DNA of 64,000 nucleotides from Clonostachys chloroleuca (GCA_037952775.1 JBANAY010000003.1:13826001-13890000), one strand, 5' to 3'. Positions 21,265 through 33,247 are shown, counted from the first letter of the stretch. Numbers and translations are program-made. The notes: generated by a model not told the origin, from the letters alone.

Positions 21265-23184
21265 ATGGTGATGGTGGCCAGCAAGTTGGGCCAGCTGCCC
21301 GCGGAGGTCTATAGTCCTATCCTTAATCAGGTATGTGGAAACCCTAGGTTCAATATTAGAACAAGTGCTAACGGCCGTATGATGGCAGTTGGAGAACCAA
21401 TGTGATCGAATGAATCTGGCAAGATGTTGTAGACATTTATATCACGTCGTTATCATCAATGACTTCCAGGCGGTCGAGTTCACTTGCCCAAAATACGATA
21501 AGGTCATGGCTCCCAAGCCTCCAATACTGCCGGGCCAGTACCAGTACGTAAAACGGCTGGAGGTGTTCCCTAAGACGAGTTCTATTTTTGATCAGTGTTC
21601 ACATGATGGCAACTACGACTTCATGAAATATGAGGAGAATGCCCTAGAAAAGGGTGCTCGTGGCGGTGATAATGATAACACCTTGAAGGGGAAATACCCA
21701 TACGACTGGATAACAAAAATGGCGAGTGCACTTGGTGACGACAAACTCGAGATTTTCAGGTTGGTTTTATTCTGATCATCCCGATCCTGTTATCACTAAT
21801 GCAAGATATAGATGGGATATGAAAACCTGCGTGCCTGGTTCGCTCTTAGGAATTCGTGGGGTTATTACACTCAAGCAAAAATCGCTGCGACGGCTGTTAC
21901 TTGAAACTGCATCGTATTGCCATGTTCAGGAACCTAACCAGATGATAGATTCGTCAGGATTCCGTATGCTTGAGCAAATAGATTGGACGACTCCAAATGC
22001 AGCATTTATTGCTACGCTCTCCATCGCTATCAAGCAAAACGCAGGGCACTTGAGAAGGCTTCACCTGCACTTTAATAATTGGCAAAGGTTCGAACGTCAA
22101 ATACGAGAGGCCCAGTTCCTCGTCAATATCAGAGAAGATGAACCCATCGAGGTTGAGTTCGCTAACCGACTATTCAACGCGTCGAGCTTGAAAGAGTACC
22201 CCACCAGACATTTATTTCCCGAGCTTCGAGATCTGTTTTTGTCACAGGTGCCCCTTTCGGAGGAGTTGGCGAGTGCAATCGATTTCCAATCTCTTCAATC
22301 CCTTGGGCTTCACTCATGTCCGGGTTGGGATCAATTTCTGTTGCGCTCCCTGAGCGAACTCAAAAGTCATCAGAAACTGAAGACATTTGAGATACGAGAC
22401 GACTGCATTGCACCGACTACAATAGAGCGCATCCTCAATGAGATAATTTCCTCGATCAGCAGATTGGAAGGGCTCTTCCTAAACCATCTGGCACCAGTTG
22501 GAACACTGAAAATGTGGGAAAATATCACTCGTTATCAAGGAGACCTGCGGCATTTTGTGCATCACCAACGTCAGATTCCTGCAGAGAGAATCAGCGCCTA
22601 TTTAGGCCGCATGGGTGTCGACTTTGGAAACTTATCTCTCCCTGGCGAGGAGTTGATAGATCAGCAATTCTCAGGTCTCAACCTCGAATCAATCGGTTTA
22701 TCATGCGAACCCAAATATTTCGTAAGTAGTTTCCACATTAATCCAACCTATGGTTAGCCCTGTACTGATTTGAATTTTGCAGCTTAAGCTTCTACCTTCT
22801 TTGAAAAAAATGCCGTCCTTGAAAATGATCCATATTCGTCGCTCCCGTTATGAAGATAAAGACTGCTGGGCCGCTTTTGGCGATGACAATAAACTTCAAA
22901 AGCAGAAGCTGAGTCGTGAAACACCGAGGCCTGAATTCCGGGAGTTTATTGAGACGGTATTTGGGGTTGAAGGCTTGCCTTCAGTTGAGGTGATTGCCTA
23001 TGGGAACGCCTGTCCTCATAGTTTCTACATTTTTGAGAGAAGCTGTGGTTCATCTTCCGGTGGCGCTTATTGGCACGAAGACAATCCTCAGCATAAAGCG
23101 CTGATGGACAAATATCGACACACTTTTGAGGCATGTAGTTGGAGGACGACAAGACTGGGAACCCCTCCTATGGGGTCTATTTAA
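21265..23184 (+). CDS. F-box-like/leucine-rich protein (about 584 aa)
   Basis: Exons 21265-21330, 21389-21759, 21806-22721 and 22783-23184 join in frame to 585 codons; the third exon could instead begin at 21812 without a frame change. The start (MVMVASKLGQLPAEVYSPIL) followed after the first intron by LENQCDRMNLARCCRHLYHV is a degenerate F-box ('LPxEvxxxIl...dr..L..lcr..y'). The remainder has scattered leucine-rich segments (LRRLHLHFNNW, LRDLFLSQVPL, LQSLGLHSCPG, LEGLFLNHL) of the kind found in fungal F-box/LRR proteins that present substrates to SCF ubiquitin ligases. The exact substrate is unknown. The intact frame suggests an expressed gene. Confidence 0.72.
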
Positions 23185-23649
23185 TGCAGGGTCAGTTTCA
23201 CGCTGGCAAAGAGGCTCGGTTATGTAGTAAGCGTTGAATTAGACTGGTTACTTCTGCAAATTGATACTTCAACAAGGACTTCAAGAATTATCAACCACTA
23301 TTTACATCGTTTACATCTCACTTGTCATGCGCTAAGCAAGAGTTATCATAACTCATCTATCAAAAGGCTAGAGATAGCTAGGAGATAGAGGGATCAAGCC
23401 TTTACATACCACCTCTCACACAAGTGCATGTATCGTGAAACTAGGCTTCCATCCACATATTTGTTATTTCCGGCTACCCTTTGCCGACTCGGTATAGCCC
23501 ATTACGGCACCGACATGTTTGTGGCTAGATCGAGCGAAACGCCCTTTTCGTGCCGTAAGCTTGACATATAGTATGTTCGTATTCTGGGAACGTAGGACAT
23601 CGACTCATTTGTTGGGCCAGATATTCAGTTTGGAACGAATTGAGTTGCA
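23185..23649. other. Convergent intergenic region
   Basis: 3' flanks of the F-box gene and of the leftward VIT-VWA gene. No other feature is seen. Confidence 0.4.
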
Positions 23650-26538
23650 TCAAGCGAACATGTTGACCACAGGAGAAGACTCAATAGCCGCTTTGAGGGC
23701 TGCTACATCCTCCCCAACCCGCTCCTGCAGCCAACGGTCAGCCTTCTCAACCAGCATCTCCCACGACCCCCTCTCGGCGCTAAAATTTCTACTCAAGAAA
23801 GAAATCACGCAAGCAGTCGCGATAATTTCGCCCCATTGCGTGTGGTTGACGACTGAATCAGGTAGATGTAGGCGTAGTAAACGATCACTGGATATTCCTA
23901 AGACTGTTTCCAAGTTGTGGTCCAAAATCCAGGAACCCGCAAATGTCTGCAGCGAAATAAGACTATGGAGGCGAACGAGAGCTCCAGTATCAAGGCTTTG
24001 AATGTCCGGGGAAGCCTGTACGCTGCCTGGGTTCACGAATGCGGGAGCTGGAGCGAGGCTCTGGAGCGGCTGGTCCACAATCTCTTCAGTGGTGGTGAAG
24101 GCTGTGTTAAAATCAAAAGATTCGCCATTTCCACTTCCGTCATGAAGGAATGAATCAAAGTCAAAGTCGTTCAATACGTCGCCAGAGTGCAAGGCCCCGG
24201 ACGTGCCCAAGGGAGTTCCAAAGTCAGTGGGGAAACTGATCGTGGCAGGGACCGCGCCTCCTGGGTTGTTCGACGAAGGGACAGCGAGGCTGAAACTCTG
24301 TGAAGCCATATTGCCAGCAACATGATCGTGCTCTTGCCGTGCCATCATGAGTCTCTTTTTGTTTTGTTGCTCGAGTAGCATTATTTGCATCTGATAATCA
24401 GACAGTGAGTGGTTAGCACTTTGGGATGGATATACCGTTCTTCTAAGGCCGGTTTGAGTGCTGTCTAACTGATTATCGGAAGTTCCTAGAACCGTGGAGG
24501 TGAGCTCTTCGACAGCGACGAATGAGCAGTGTTTGCCTGCAACCTGGAATTGTACCCCGAGCCTGACTGCTTCGCACTCAACTATCTCAGAAAATCTGCT
24601 TTCAAATTTATCTCTCAAGTACCTCCCATCACTATCCACCGCTCTGGAGAGCCATCCGCTACCTTGCTCAAGGTGCTTGGTCTCGTTCCGGGCCGCCAGC
24701 TGGTGAATGGTGGTTGACTTTTCGGGAAGTTGCTTGACAGGTATTTCCAGCTCTAGGATCGTGTCTTGGAACGCGCCTTTGAGAAGGACTGACTTTGGGG
24801 TTTTCTCAGGTGTCGCATCTGAAAGGAGAACATAGACAGTAGTCCTAATAGATGGGTACAGTTGCGGAATTTGGGTAGGAGTCTGAAGGTAACGAGGGGC
24901 CTCGACGGTCAACAAATGGTCATGCTTGGCCCTTTTTGCGTGTCGGGTGCTCTCAGTGATGCCTGTATCCACAGTTGGGTCGTAAAGCGAGATGATTTGT
25001 TGTTGATTGGTATATCTTGGTACTGTCTCTTTTTCAGAGTTTGTATCAAGATGAAGCGAGTCCACGACTCGCTCAATGAATTCGAAGTCATCCTCTTCTT
25101 CAAGAGAATCTGCAGATGGCCCGTACTTGATCTCGAGGGTATACTCATTTATATGCGGAAGAAGAGCACCCCTCAGCATTCTGACGACTTTGTCGTCAAT
25201 TCTTTCGTTGTCTGAAACCATCTGCGCAAACCCGTTTCCTGCTCTCGCCACACCTTCGACCAGTGCTGAGCTGGCACCATGTCCTATGCCGAGACTGAAA
25301 ACACGGACCCTGCCTTGAGTTGAAGCCGCCTGGTCATTGATCAACTTGAACAGGGCTTCTTGATTCCAGATTTGGCCATCTGTTAACAAGAAAACTTCAA
25401 GATTGAGATCCTTATAGGCATTCCTGAAGGCACCATCCATCGCCGGATATATCTCCGTGCCACCATAATCGGCCCTGAAGGTGTTAATGTGAGCAACGGC
25501 TTGATCAAGCGTTTCTTGGTCGTATTTTCTCGACCTTGGCCATAGAGAGGTATATGAACTACCAAAACTGAAAATGTTGAATTTAACGCCGATTGGCAAG
25601 GATTTGAGAAACGTAGTCAATGCAACAACAAGGTTTATGATGTTTGTCTCCATGCTACCACTCCGATCGCACAAGAATACAATTTCGGGTAGCTCTGATA
25701 CTGGCATATTGAACTTCGGCACCAGAGTCGCCATGAGAGCCCGCTGATTGGGAATCGTAGGGTGCAATTCTAAAACCGCCGTAGGCTCCATCAACCCCTT
25801 AGCCGAGACTTCAATGACGAAGTCATGGTCCAAGGTAGAATTTGTTTGGTGCAGCACGGCAGATGCCTTGTTAAATGAGCGCTCCGAAGAAGCCTCGGCC
25901 GTGGACAGGGCGCCAATGCTGACAACAACTGGGTGAGAGGGTGACGCGAGCGACTCGATGAAGGACCCTTCAGGCATTTCGACATCGACTGTCATTGAAA
26001 TGCCCTCTTCTTTGGGGTGTATCCCATTGGTCTCCAAGCCCGAAGATCCATATCGTGGGGCGACCCGAGTCGGGATAGTCAGGCGCACTCGGTCAGCCTG
26101 TGCATCATGCTTCAGCTCGCCGATATAGACAATTTCGACAACCACTTTCCCACCAGCGGGTACATTGCCGACAGTTGTGGTAAAGACATCCGCAGCTTGA
26201 AAGCATTGTTCTACGAGGCCAGCGACTCTCCCCTCCTCTTTCGCCTGTGTATAGTCTCGCCTGGCCTGCTGCCGCTCCTTGACAACGCCCTTGATGATGC
26301 GGTCGGCTACGGTGCAAGTGAAGCTGATCACGGAGACACCGTCATAGAGGGGAAAGACGTAACTGATCTCGTCAATTGGGTCTTTTGAGGAAGGATTAAC
26401 AAATTGTTGAGTTAAATGCGTCCTTGACGTGATGTCAAAAATAGTCGTGTGGATATCCGTTTTGACTTGCGGAAGATATCTTGGACGACCATCGACCACG
26501 ACGACGCAGCCAGATTGAGACTGTGGTTGCCACTTCAT
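23650..26538 (-). CDS. VIT and von Willebrand A domain protein (962 aa)
   Basis: A single intact exon with ATG at 26538. Residues about 15-150 form a VIT domain (ISYVFPLYDGVSVISFTCTV, IKGVVKERQQARRDYTQA, FTTTVGNVPAGGKVVVEIVY). A vWA domain follows at about 285-455, with an intact metal-binding DxSxS (FLCDRSGSME), a mid-domain threonine (DYGGTEIYPAM) and VFLLTDGQIW. The C-terminal ~400 residues contain a Gln-rich helix (MQIMLLEQQNKKRLMMARQ) and a tail ending with WLQERVGEDVAALKAAIESS. The layout matches fungal relatives of inter-alpha-trypsin-inhibitor heavy chain/vault-PARP-type VIT-VWA proteins. There is no signal peptide, so a cytosolic protein-interaction role is likely; function unknown. 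Confidence 0.85.
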   Translation of the reverse strand: MKWQPQSQSGCVVVVDGRPRYLPQVKTDIHTTIFDITSRTHLTQQFVNPSSKDPIDEISYVFPLYDGVSVISFTCTVADRIIKGVVKERQQARRDYTQAKEEGRVAGLVEQCFQAADVFTTTVGNVPAGGKVVVEIVYIGELKHDAQADRVRLTIPTRVAPRYGSSGLETNGIHPKEEGISMTVDVEMPEGSFIESLASPSHPVVVSIGALSTAEASSERSFNKASAVLHQTNSTLDHDFVIEVSAKGLMEPTAVLELHPTIPNQRALMATLVPKFNMPVSELPEIVFLCDRSGSMETNIINLVVALTTFLKSLPIGVKFNIFSFGSSYTSLWPRSRKYDQETLDQAVAHINTFRADYGGTEIYPAMDGAFRNAYKDLNLEVFLLTDGQIWNQEALFKLINDQAASTQGRVRVFSLGIGHGASSALVEGVARAGNGFAQMVSDNERIDDKVVRMLRGALLPHINEYTLEIKYGPSADSLEEEDDFEFIERVVDSLHLDTNSEKETVPRYTNQQQIISLYDPTVDTGITESTRHAKRAKHDHLLTVEAPRYLQTPTQIPQLYPSIRTTVYVLLSDATPEKTPKSVLLKGAFQDTILELEIPVKQLPEKSTTIHQLAARNETKHLEQGSGWLSRAVDSDGRYLRDKFESRFSEIVECEAVRLGVQFQVAGKHCSFVAVEELTSTVLGTSDNQLDSTQTGLRRTVYPSQSANHSLSDYQMQIMLLEQQNKKRLMMARQEHDHVAGNMASQSFSLAVPSSNNPGGAVPATISFPTDFGTPLGTSGALHSGDVLNDFDFDSFLHDGSGNGESFDFNTAFTTTEEIVDQPLQSLAPAPAFVNPGSVQASPDIQSLDTGALVRLHSLISLQTFAGSWILDHNLETVLGISSDRLLRLHLPDSVVNHTQWGEIIATACVISFLSRNFSAERGSWEMLVEKADRWLQERVGEDVAALKAAIESSPVVNMFA

Positions 26539-27434
26539 GGTTCAGGTGAAAAGAGTAAAAACTGTGATGGAAAAGAACAAAGCAGGGATGCTCTGAGTGT
26601 TTCTATGCTCTTGCAATTGGCCAATTGCACTGCTAGCTCGGGAGTCCTTGATCATCTTATATACCCTCCTAGTTGGTTGAAGTAGTTCGTTAGATGCCGA
26701 GTCTAGGCCCTCCGAGATTCGGCATGATTCGAGGATATGGAGGATGACCATCCCATTTTTGAGGGGCTATCGACGCAACGTGACATGATTCGGCACCGTG
26801 GGATGATGATTTGCCGTGCCAAGCCTTCTGCCTCGCGAGGCTTCCGATCTGCCTCGCAATAGGCCGCACCATTCATCACCGTCGACGTGTTCTGGGTGAC
26901 TTCATCTCTTACTAAAGTGCCTTTAATATTACCAATACGACGAGCGATATCGGAATTTAGAGGCAGAAAAACACTATCTGGAAGGGCAATACACCGGAAG
27001 TCATTTCTGATCATGAGATTAATGCGAAAATCTAAGCTATGACTAATTCAGGCTAATCTACAACGAGGACTTTGGTATCAAAACCAATCACGACACGTTC
27101 ATTCAATCGTGGAGCCTTATGCTCTTTATTTTACAGTATTAGGTGCTGTCCTACTATATAATATTAACCAGGGACTCTGTTTGCAATAATAGAGGCTTGA
27201 TAAGCTCGAGCTTATAGTAGGGTTAGTCGACTTGGGATACTGATCAGGTTGATATAGGTATTGCCGGGATTATATACGTGCTTTCTTAGTCTTTATGTTA
27301 TTTCTTTTGATATTTATAATAAACTAAACAAATGAAAAAATAATAGTATTTATTATTCAAGGTTAAATTCTTATTTATTCTTTTTTTCTATATCTATTTA
27401 CGCTACCGATTATTACAATCTTTGATATCTTAAC
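26539..27434. other. Intergenic, increasingly AT-rich
   Basis: Promoter of the VIT-VWA gene (26539-26750) and AT-rich 3' flank of the aldo-keto reductase gene. The leftward frame 26703-27014 lacks recognisable motifs. Confidence 0.4.
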
Positions 27435-28598
27435 CTAACTATACCAATTAGAAAACCCAAGATCCCAGCCCCAAAGAGGAGTGTTGATCCGCTTTGCCTT
27501 GCCCTCCTTGGAAGCCAAATCATCCAACACAGCTAAATCCTCGGCTGAGAGAGAAATAGTCTCCCTATTACTGGTAATGCGCTTCTCAGTTACAGATTTA
27601 GGCAGCACAACAGTACCCATATTAACATGATAGCTAATTAGGATAGTGGCCGCAGACACGCCGTTCTTTTGAGCGATCCGCTGGATCACCGAGTCAGACA
27701 TAACAGGGGCGCCAGTTGAGCCAAGGGGAGAGTAGGCCTCTAGAAGGATTCCATGCTTGGTGCACCATTTGCGGAGCTCATGCTGAGGGAGCAGAGGGTG
27801 AAGCTCAACCTGGTTGACAGCAGGAACGACGGTCCAAGCCTTTTTAAGCTCCTCAAGATAAGGGATCGACCAGTTGGCTACACCAATAGCCTTGACCTTG
27901 CCTGCCTTGTAGAGCTGTTCCATCTGGTGCCATGTCTTCTTCTGATCCCAAGAGCGGTCGACAGCGCGGGTGCCATCAGGGTTGACAGGGAGCAGAGGGT
28001 GAGAATCGTTCTATGGTCTAGGCTAGTACATCGATCGAGGCTTTTATAATGATTGTGATATAACTTACAGGAACGAGGCGAACTGGCCAATGGATCAGCT
28101 AGGAGAGGCTGTCAATTCTCATTCTTCTTTTCTCTCTCCATCTTTGAAAAGCTCATCATCGTGTAACATACATAGAGGTCGAGGTAATCGGTGCCAAGGG
28201 CGCCGAGAGTCCTCTGGAGTCCAGCGGCCGCGTTCGGGTGGTCGGTATTCCAGAGCTTGCTGGTGATGAAAATGTCTTGGCGAGGGACGCCGCTGTCTTT
28301 GATACCCTGACCGACCTCGTTTTCATTGCCTGTTTCAACATTAGGGTTCAATTCTTCGGGGTTGAGTTTTGTTTACGGTTGCTCACCATAACTCCTACAC
28401 AAGCGTCAGTAAGGCAGGCGAAGTAACCCCCCTGAGGGCTACGCAAACTTACAGTGCAGCGTCAATGTGGCGATAGCCATCCTTGAGGGCGTAGGCGACA
28501 GCCTTGCGGACCTCACCAGGCTCAGATTTCCAAGTTCCAAGACCGACGGAGGGGATTTGAGCGCCAGTGTTGAGCGTGAAGTGGGTAGGAGGAGCCAT
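27435..28598 (-). CDS. Aldo-keto reductase (305 aa), catalytic Tyr in an 8-nt exon
   Basis: Five exons in transcript order: 28453-28598, 28387-28394, 28172-28329, 28069-28098 and 27435-28010. They give 306 codons, the usual size for the AKR family (GCY1/aldehyde-reductase type), which reduces aldehydes and sugars with NADPH. The catalytic tetrad is complete: Asp in YRHIDAA, Tyr in LSYGNE, Lys in FITSKLWN and His in LIHWPV. The cofactor part has [11 protein letters not shown] and [13 protein letters not shown]. The second exon is only 8 nt (GAGTTATG) and carries the catalytic tyrosine codon; skipping it gives an immediate stop. Both flanking introns (57 and 58 nt) have good donors, branch points and AG acceptors. 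Likely functional. Confidence 0.88.
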
Positions 28599-31592
28599 TG
28601 TGTTGAATGCTATAATCGATACAACGGAGCGAAAGGCGTGGATAGAATGGAAAGGTCAAACAACGGCTAATGGAGGAGAAAGAAAATATAGATATAAAGA
28701 AAACAGAAAAGTTTCCTTGGCAGACGCCACACCACCTGCTACGGGCAAACTAGCCGTGACCGGAGGTTGCAATATTGGAGTACATCAGACGGCGATCCCT
28801 AGCGAGCGGGCTTTTTTGCCATTTCCAAACTATGAGGAAACCAAAACCCGCGCTGCAAGCTCCATACAACAATCGAGCCGTTCCAGAAACATCCAAAGTC
28901 GCCGCTTATGACTGTCTCGATCAATTGCATGTCGTAAATCCGACTGAGATGAAATCATGACTTGAATATTCTGAATCACGATTAGAATTCATGTCTGATT
29001 GTGAAAAATAAACACATCCGGCGAGACCTATGGGCGCTAATTATAGAGCCACCCATTCCTGAGAGGCTTTGTACCTTTGGCTGTGGAGTAATAAACGTAA
29101 CTCCAGAACGCGACCACAAACCCGAGGGCGAAGAGATGAGTGCCACCCAATAGGCAGAGATATTGGCCAGGCGGTCAAACCGGAACAGGTATTTCGAGAG
29201 ACGCAGCCGGAGCCATCGCATCGCATTTACATTAACAGAATGGTCAGTCAGCGCCTGGTCTCCCAAAGCGTCAGAGATAACATAATAACCAGTACGATCC
29301 GACATTTAACAATGATATTGATATAGCATGCAATGGAGATCTCTGGCCCTTATGGTATGCACGGGGAAGTATAGGGTTATAATGGGTCAACAACATGATT
29401 TCTGTGTGGTATAAAGGAGACATATCTCCAGTAGACGGAGAGCGTGTATGCAGTCTAAATCCATGTAATGTGTTAGCATGGTCTGTTTTCGATTCGCAGG
29501 AATAGAAGACTCCATCCAATCATTCGAGCCGCTAGAATGGCCATCCATAATGAACATAAGTACAGGTTGTATCAGGTGTGGTTATAGGATGTGTAATTTA
29601 GCTCCTCAGCTATAGACCAGGCCACAACTCCTGTAATTTCATGACCAACTGTCCCGTTGGCCACCCAGACTTTTTGGACAACGGCCTCAAAAAGTCAAGC
29701 ACTGCGCGTTTGTGCCACTCCTCCTGGAGGAATTGGCCATCTGTGCCATTTTTAAATCAACGCCTCTCCGTCTACAAGGGGACATTCATAGCGAGCAACG
29801 AGGGACTCACAAATGAGAAGAATATGATGGGCTGTGAGACTGGCTACAATCACCTTGGGGTTGCTGATTGCCAAGCTTACAATCATCATCAAGTTGTTTT
29901 GAATCGCTTCCTAAAGAGAGGATGGGTCAACCACTGACACCGAGAACTCTGGGCCAACATACTTCAACTCTAGATCTGTGCAGAAGAGCCTCAGTCCCGG
30001 GAATCCAGTTTCGCGGTTCGTACACAGCCAGTAGCAACATGGCGAAATAGAAGTGTTGATACGCAATGACTGGTTCCACGGGTACTCACTTGTCAGTTTA
30101 AAAACGACTGCATCTTCCGAACCCAACCAAAAAGGACCCGGGCGTACCATGAACAGGTTTCGTGACCCAGAAGCTTTTCAGACTCTGTGCGTCACCTCCC
30201 ACGAAGAACGGCGCGACATTTGGCTTGAGCGGCCATGAGATCGAGTCATACCATTTAATGACCTCACTGTGCAGTTTGTCCCAGCCCTCGGTGTCAAATC
30301 GCCCCTGGGTGTTGTGTGAAGGACTCAAGGCCCGGCCACCGTAGGTAGGGGGGCCGGCGGATTTAGGCCCCCCAAGTACCGATGTCTAAGGGTCTAAGGT
30401 TGGTATGCATTATGGAGCAAGAGGTCCGATAGTGAATTCCTGCATCGCTTGATTTAGTTATACCCTGCCTAGATGCAAGCTAAGATCAGTTTCCCAAGCC
30501 CACAACATAATAAACTAGTATTACCTGAGGGACGGATCTCTCCACCCCTGGCTCAGGGGAAGATCGAGTAGCAAGTGCTAGCGCACGTGCAGGGGTCACC
30601 ATTTACGCGTGTCAAGCCATGCCGACACGTGATTACGTGAGTCCTCGGCACATGCATACTGTCTGGTCTAGGACCCGACTAGCCCCTCCCTCCATGCCGC
30701 TGTGCCAACAGCTGCCCAATTAGTAACCCGATCGTACAAACGCCTCTCAAAACACATGCACGGCGTAATACATATTGACATCCTTGCTTCGCGGATCCGG
30801 AAAGGCTGCCAGCAGTGGCGGGTGCATTGGCATGGCCGCCCTCCTGCGGATGGACTGCTGGGTTGATGGGAGTATAACTTAGAAGGGAATTCACACCTTA
30901 CTTGATGGAATCGAGCAACGGCATGCTGGCAATTTGATGGCAAGGAAACCTGGAGTAGTATGCCACGAGGACGTACATTGCATAATCGGTGCACACACGG
31001 GAAAGATGTGCCAGCTAGGAGCGGAACACTCCGGGGCGGTGGCCAATGCTTCGGGAATAATTGCTCGATGTCACCAGCGGTAGGGACCGGACCACCGAGG
31101 TGAATTGGCAGAGCTGATCTCCCGCCACCATTCTCAAACCGCAAGGTGGAGGGCGTCAACGCGCCACCCAACCCGTACTCTTTATCAGATGATGAGGTTG
31201 AAATAACCAGCCGGAAAAATCTCACGCGTCTTTTCGCTGCCCGGGAGGAAAAAAGTTGCTTGCTAGTCCATGCCGGTTCTTGCCATCTTAAATGGTTAGG
31301 ACTCTTGGACTCTCGCACATTGACGTTCCGGATCACGGACTAGGCGGACGGTCACTGGTACAACACGTCCCCCATTTTGTGGCCAGCCTAGGTCTATTTT
31401 ACGGGAACCACCCCTACTGCAACAAATTGGAGGCTGACGCAAGTATAATCAATCAATATCCTCTGGAGCCGTATATTTGCTTGCGCATTTCCGTCGACCT
31501 ACAGCTTACGACCACAGAAACAAATTACCGTAAACCATATCGTGACCCAAGCCACGATAACTTTGGACTACATAATATGAAGTATGGTACTA
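28599..31592. other. 3 kb gene-poor region with decayed coding pieces
   Basis: Apart from the broken gene at 29911-30328 nothing is firm. A leftward frame at 28982-29305 (LRLSKYLFRFDRLANISAYW) could be a membrane-protein fragment. An inverted repeat of eight bp (GGGGGGCC/GGCCCCCC, 30348-30373) and GC-rich DNA at 30540-31340 with a 222-codon leftward frame (30668-31336) of unlikely composition were examined and not called genes. Confidence 0.35.
29911..30328 (-). pseudogene. Frameshifted gene fragment of unknown family
   Basis: Two overlapping leftward frames join naturally at about 30125-30130: the upstream one (GRFDTEGWDKLHSEVIKWYD, then PFFVGGDAQSLKSFWVTKPVH) passes into the downstream one (RPGPFWLGSEDAVVFKLT) after a one-base shift. 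A possible intron begins at GTGAGT after FKLT and would lead to LELKYVGPEFSVSVVD. The product looks like a genuine soluble protein, but I cannot name the family. The start of the gene is not visible to the right, so it is both truncated and frameshifted. Confidence 0.4.
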
Positions 31593-32971
31593 CAGTGGGG
31601 AATCAAAAGTTCCGGTCAATTCCTCCACACCCGCGCAACAACGCGGTTCGCGCGTTGCAACCTTCCAACTTGCAACCCTCACAACTCTATCAATTATGCC
31701 TCGAATTAGCCAAAAACCACATCATTCGCCTCATAAGCGTACAAAGATTGTACATCAATTCCTTTCCGGCGTCTCTGCGAAGGCTATTGCGGCCAAATTT
31801 GATCTAACACCGCGCGCTGTGTATGGTATTACCCAGCGCTACAAGCATCAGAAGAGCGCGAAAAGCAACCCGCGTTCAGGGCGGCCACCTCTCCTTAATG
31901 AAAGGGCTAAAAGGCATATTTTCCGGCTAATTGAGCAAGATCCTTTCATTAAGAATACAGACCTTTGCTCTCAGGCTGGCCTGGGCTGCTCAATTATCAC
32001 ACTAACACGCTTCCTTCGAAAGGAGGGCATCCAACATTTCAAGGCGTTGCAGCGGCCTAAATTGACGCCCCAAGTAGCTGCAAAAAGGCTCGCATTTGCA
32101 AGACTTCATGTACGGAAGCCTCTCTCGTGGTGGTGGCGTGTTATTTGGTCTGATGAGACCACAGCCGTCAAAGGGGTTGGCGGGCGCCGCGGCTGGGTCT
32201 TCTGCCAATCCGTACGTTATCTTCAAACTACGATAACTTCATAACTAATACTCCTATAGTCACAGCGATTGGATAAGGATAAAGTTCAGCCAAAGGAGAA
32301 GGCCTCTGGCCTTTCAATGATGTTCTGGGCTGCCTTTTGTTGGGTTTATCAAAGCGCATTGGTACCGCTCCTCGGGGACCCTGAATCTGCCCGCGGCGGT
32401 GTTACTGGACGCGTTATTCGTGACTGTTTAATTGAGAACCTTCCAACAATAGCTGAGCCAGGAAGGGTCTTTATGCAAGATAACGCTCGTACACATACAG
32501 CCCAAATAGTCCAAAATTGGCTGTGCCCGTGGGCTGAAGAAAACGGGGCCTTGCTGCTTGACTGGCCTCCTTACAGCCCAGACCTTAACCCAATAGAAAA
32601 CCTCTGGAAGCTACTCAAGGAACGGATAATTCTTAAGCATCCTGAGTTATCAAGTATGCCTAAGAACGATGAGACCCTTCAGAGGCTCTGTGAGGCAGCT
32701 GTTGAAGCGTGGCATGAGATAGATGGAGAGATCCTAGATCACCTAGTCTCGTCAATGACGAACCGGCTTGAAGCTGTTATTACAGCTAACGGCTGGTATA
32801 CTAAATACTAGACTATATACCCTAGAAAGCCCTACCTCTTCCCATTCCAATAGTATACTTCTTGTTTCAATTAACCTTTAATTAGCTGTGAAATCCGGCT
32901 TCAAAAATCATGTGTTGGACTGACGATGTGGCTGTCTGACCAAATTGACCGGAACTTTTGTCGACCCACTG
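31593..32971 (+). mobile_element. Complete Tc1/mariner-type DNA transposon (1379 bp)
   Basis: The ends form terminal inverted repeats: CAGTGGG, four mismatching bases, then an identical 18-bp block with AAAAGTTCCGG (31593-31621 and the complement at 32943-32971; 25 of 29 positions match). The element is flanked by TA on both sides (31591-31592 and 32972-32973), the target duplication used by this superfamily. It encloses one transposase gene that is fully open after removal of one intron, so the copy may be autonomous and recent. Confidence 0.88.
31696..32811 (+). CDS. Tc1-like transposase, DD38E (355 aa)
   Basis: Exons 31696-32211 and 32260-32811 (48-nt intron, GTACGT donor, CTATAG acceptor) give 356 codons. 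The N-terminus is a helix-turn-helix DNA-binding domain (IVHQFLSGVSAKAIAAKF, TPRAVYGITQRY) with a basic SGRPP linker. The catalytic triad is present: Asp in VIWSDET, Asp in FMQDNARTHTA and Glu in SPDLNPIENLW. The second Asp and the Glu are separated by 38 residues rather than the 34 of classical Tc1. The enzyme cuts and pastes the surrounding element at TA sites. No frameshift or stop is seen. Confidence 0.88.
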
Positions 32972-33247
32972 TACATACCGGGGACGCTAAACCCAAGGGT
33001 CACCGCGGGCTGCTGGGTATACCGCCCGACCAACTGGACTAGTAAGAGCTTACGGTGGTCGAGACGGCGATGTACCAACATATGAAGGCCAAGGCACACT
33101 TCACCAAACCACCGGATAACGCCACATCATCAGTTGACTTCGTAGTGTTATAACTCTCTTTCAAAATACAGGTTTGGTTCTCTTACCCTCGTTTCTCTTC
33201 TCTCAGGTCCCAGTTGATTGGTTCATTATTACAGCTCAATGTGTAGA

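Noticed and set aside
24862..25215. Rightward open frames across the VIT-VWA gene
   Set aside because: They are shadows of the long leftward coding sequence, which has intact MIDAS and VIT motifs.
30668..31336. 222-codon leftward open frame
   Set aside because: It is rich in Arg, Pro, Cys and His with no domain pattern and lies in a locally GC-rich stretch, where long chance frames are expected. No start context or homology can be seen.
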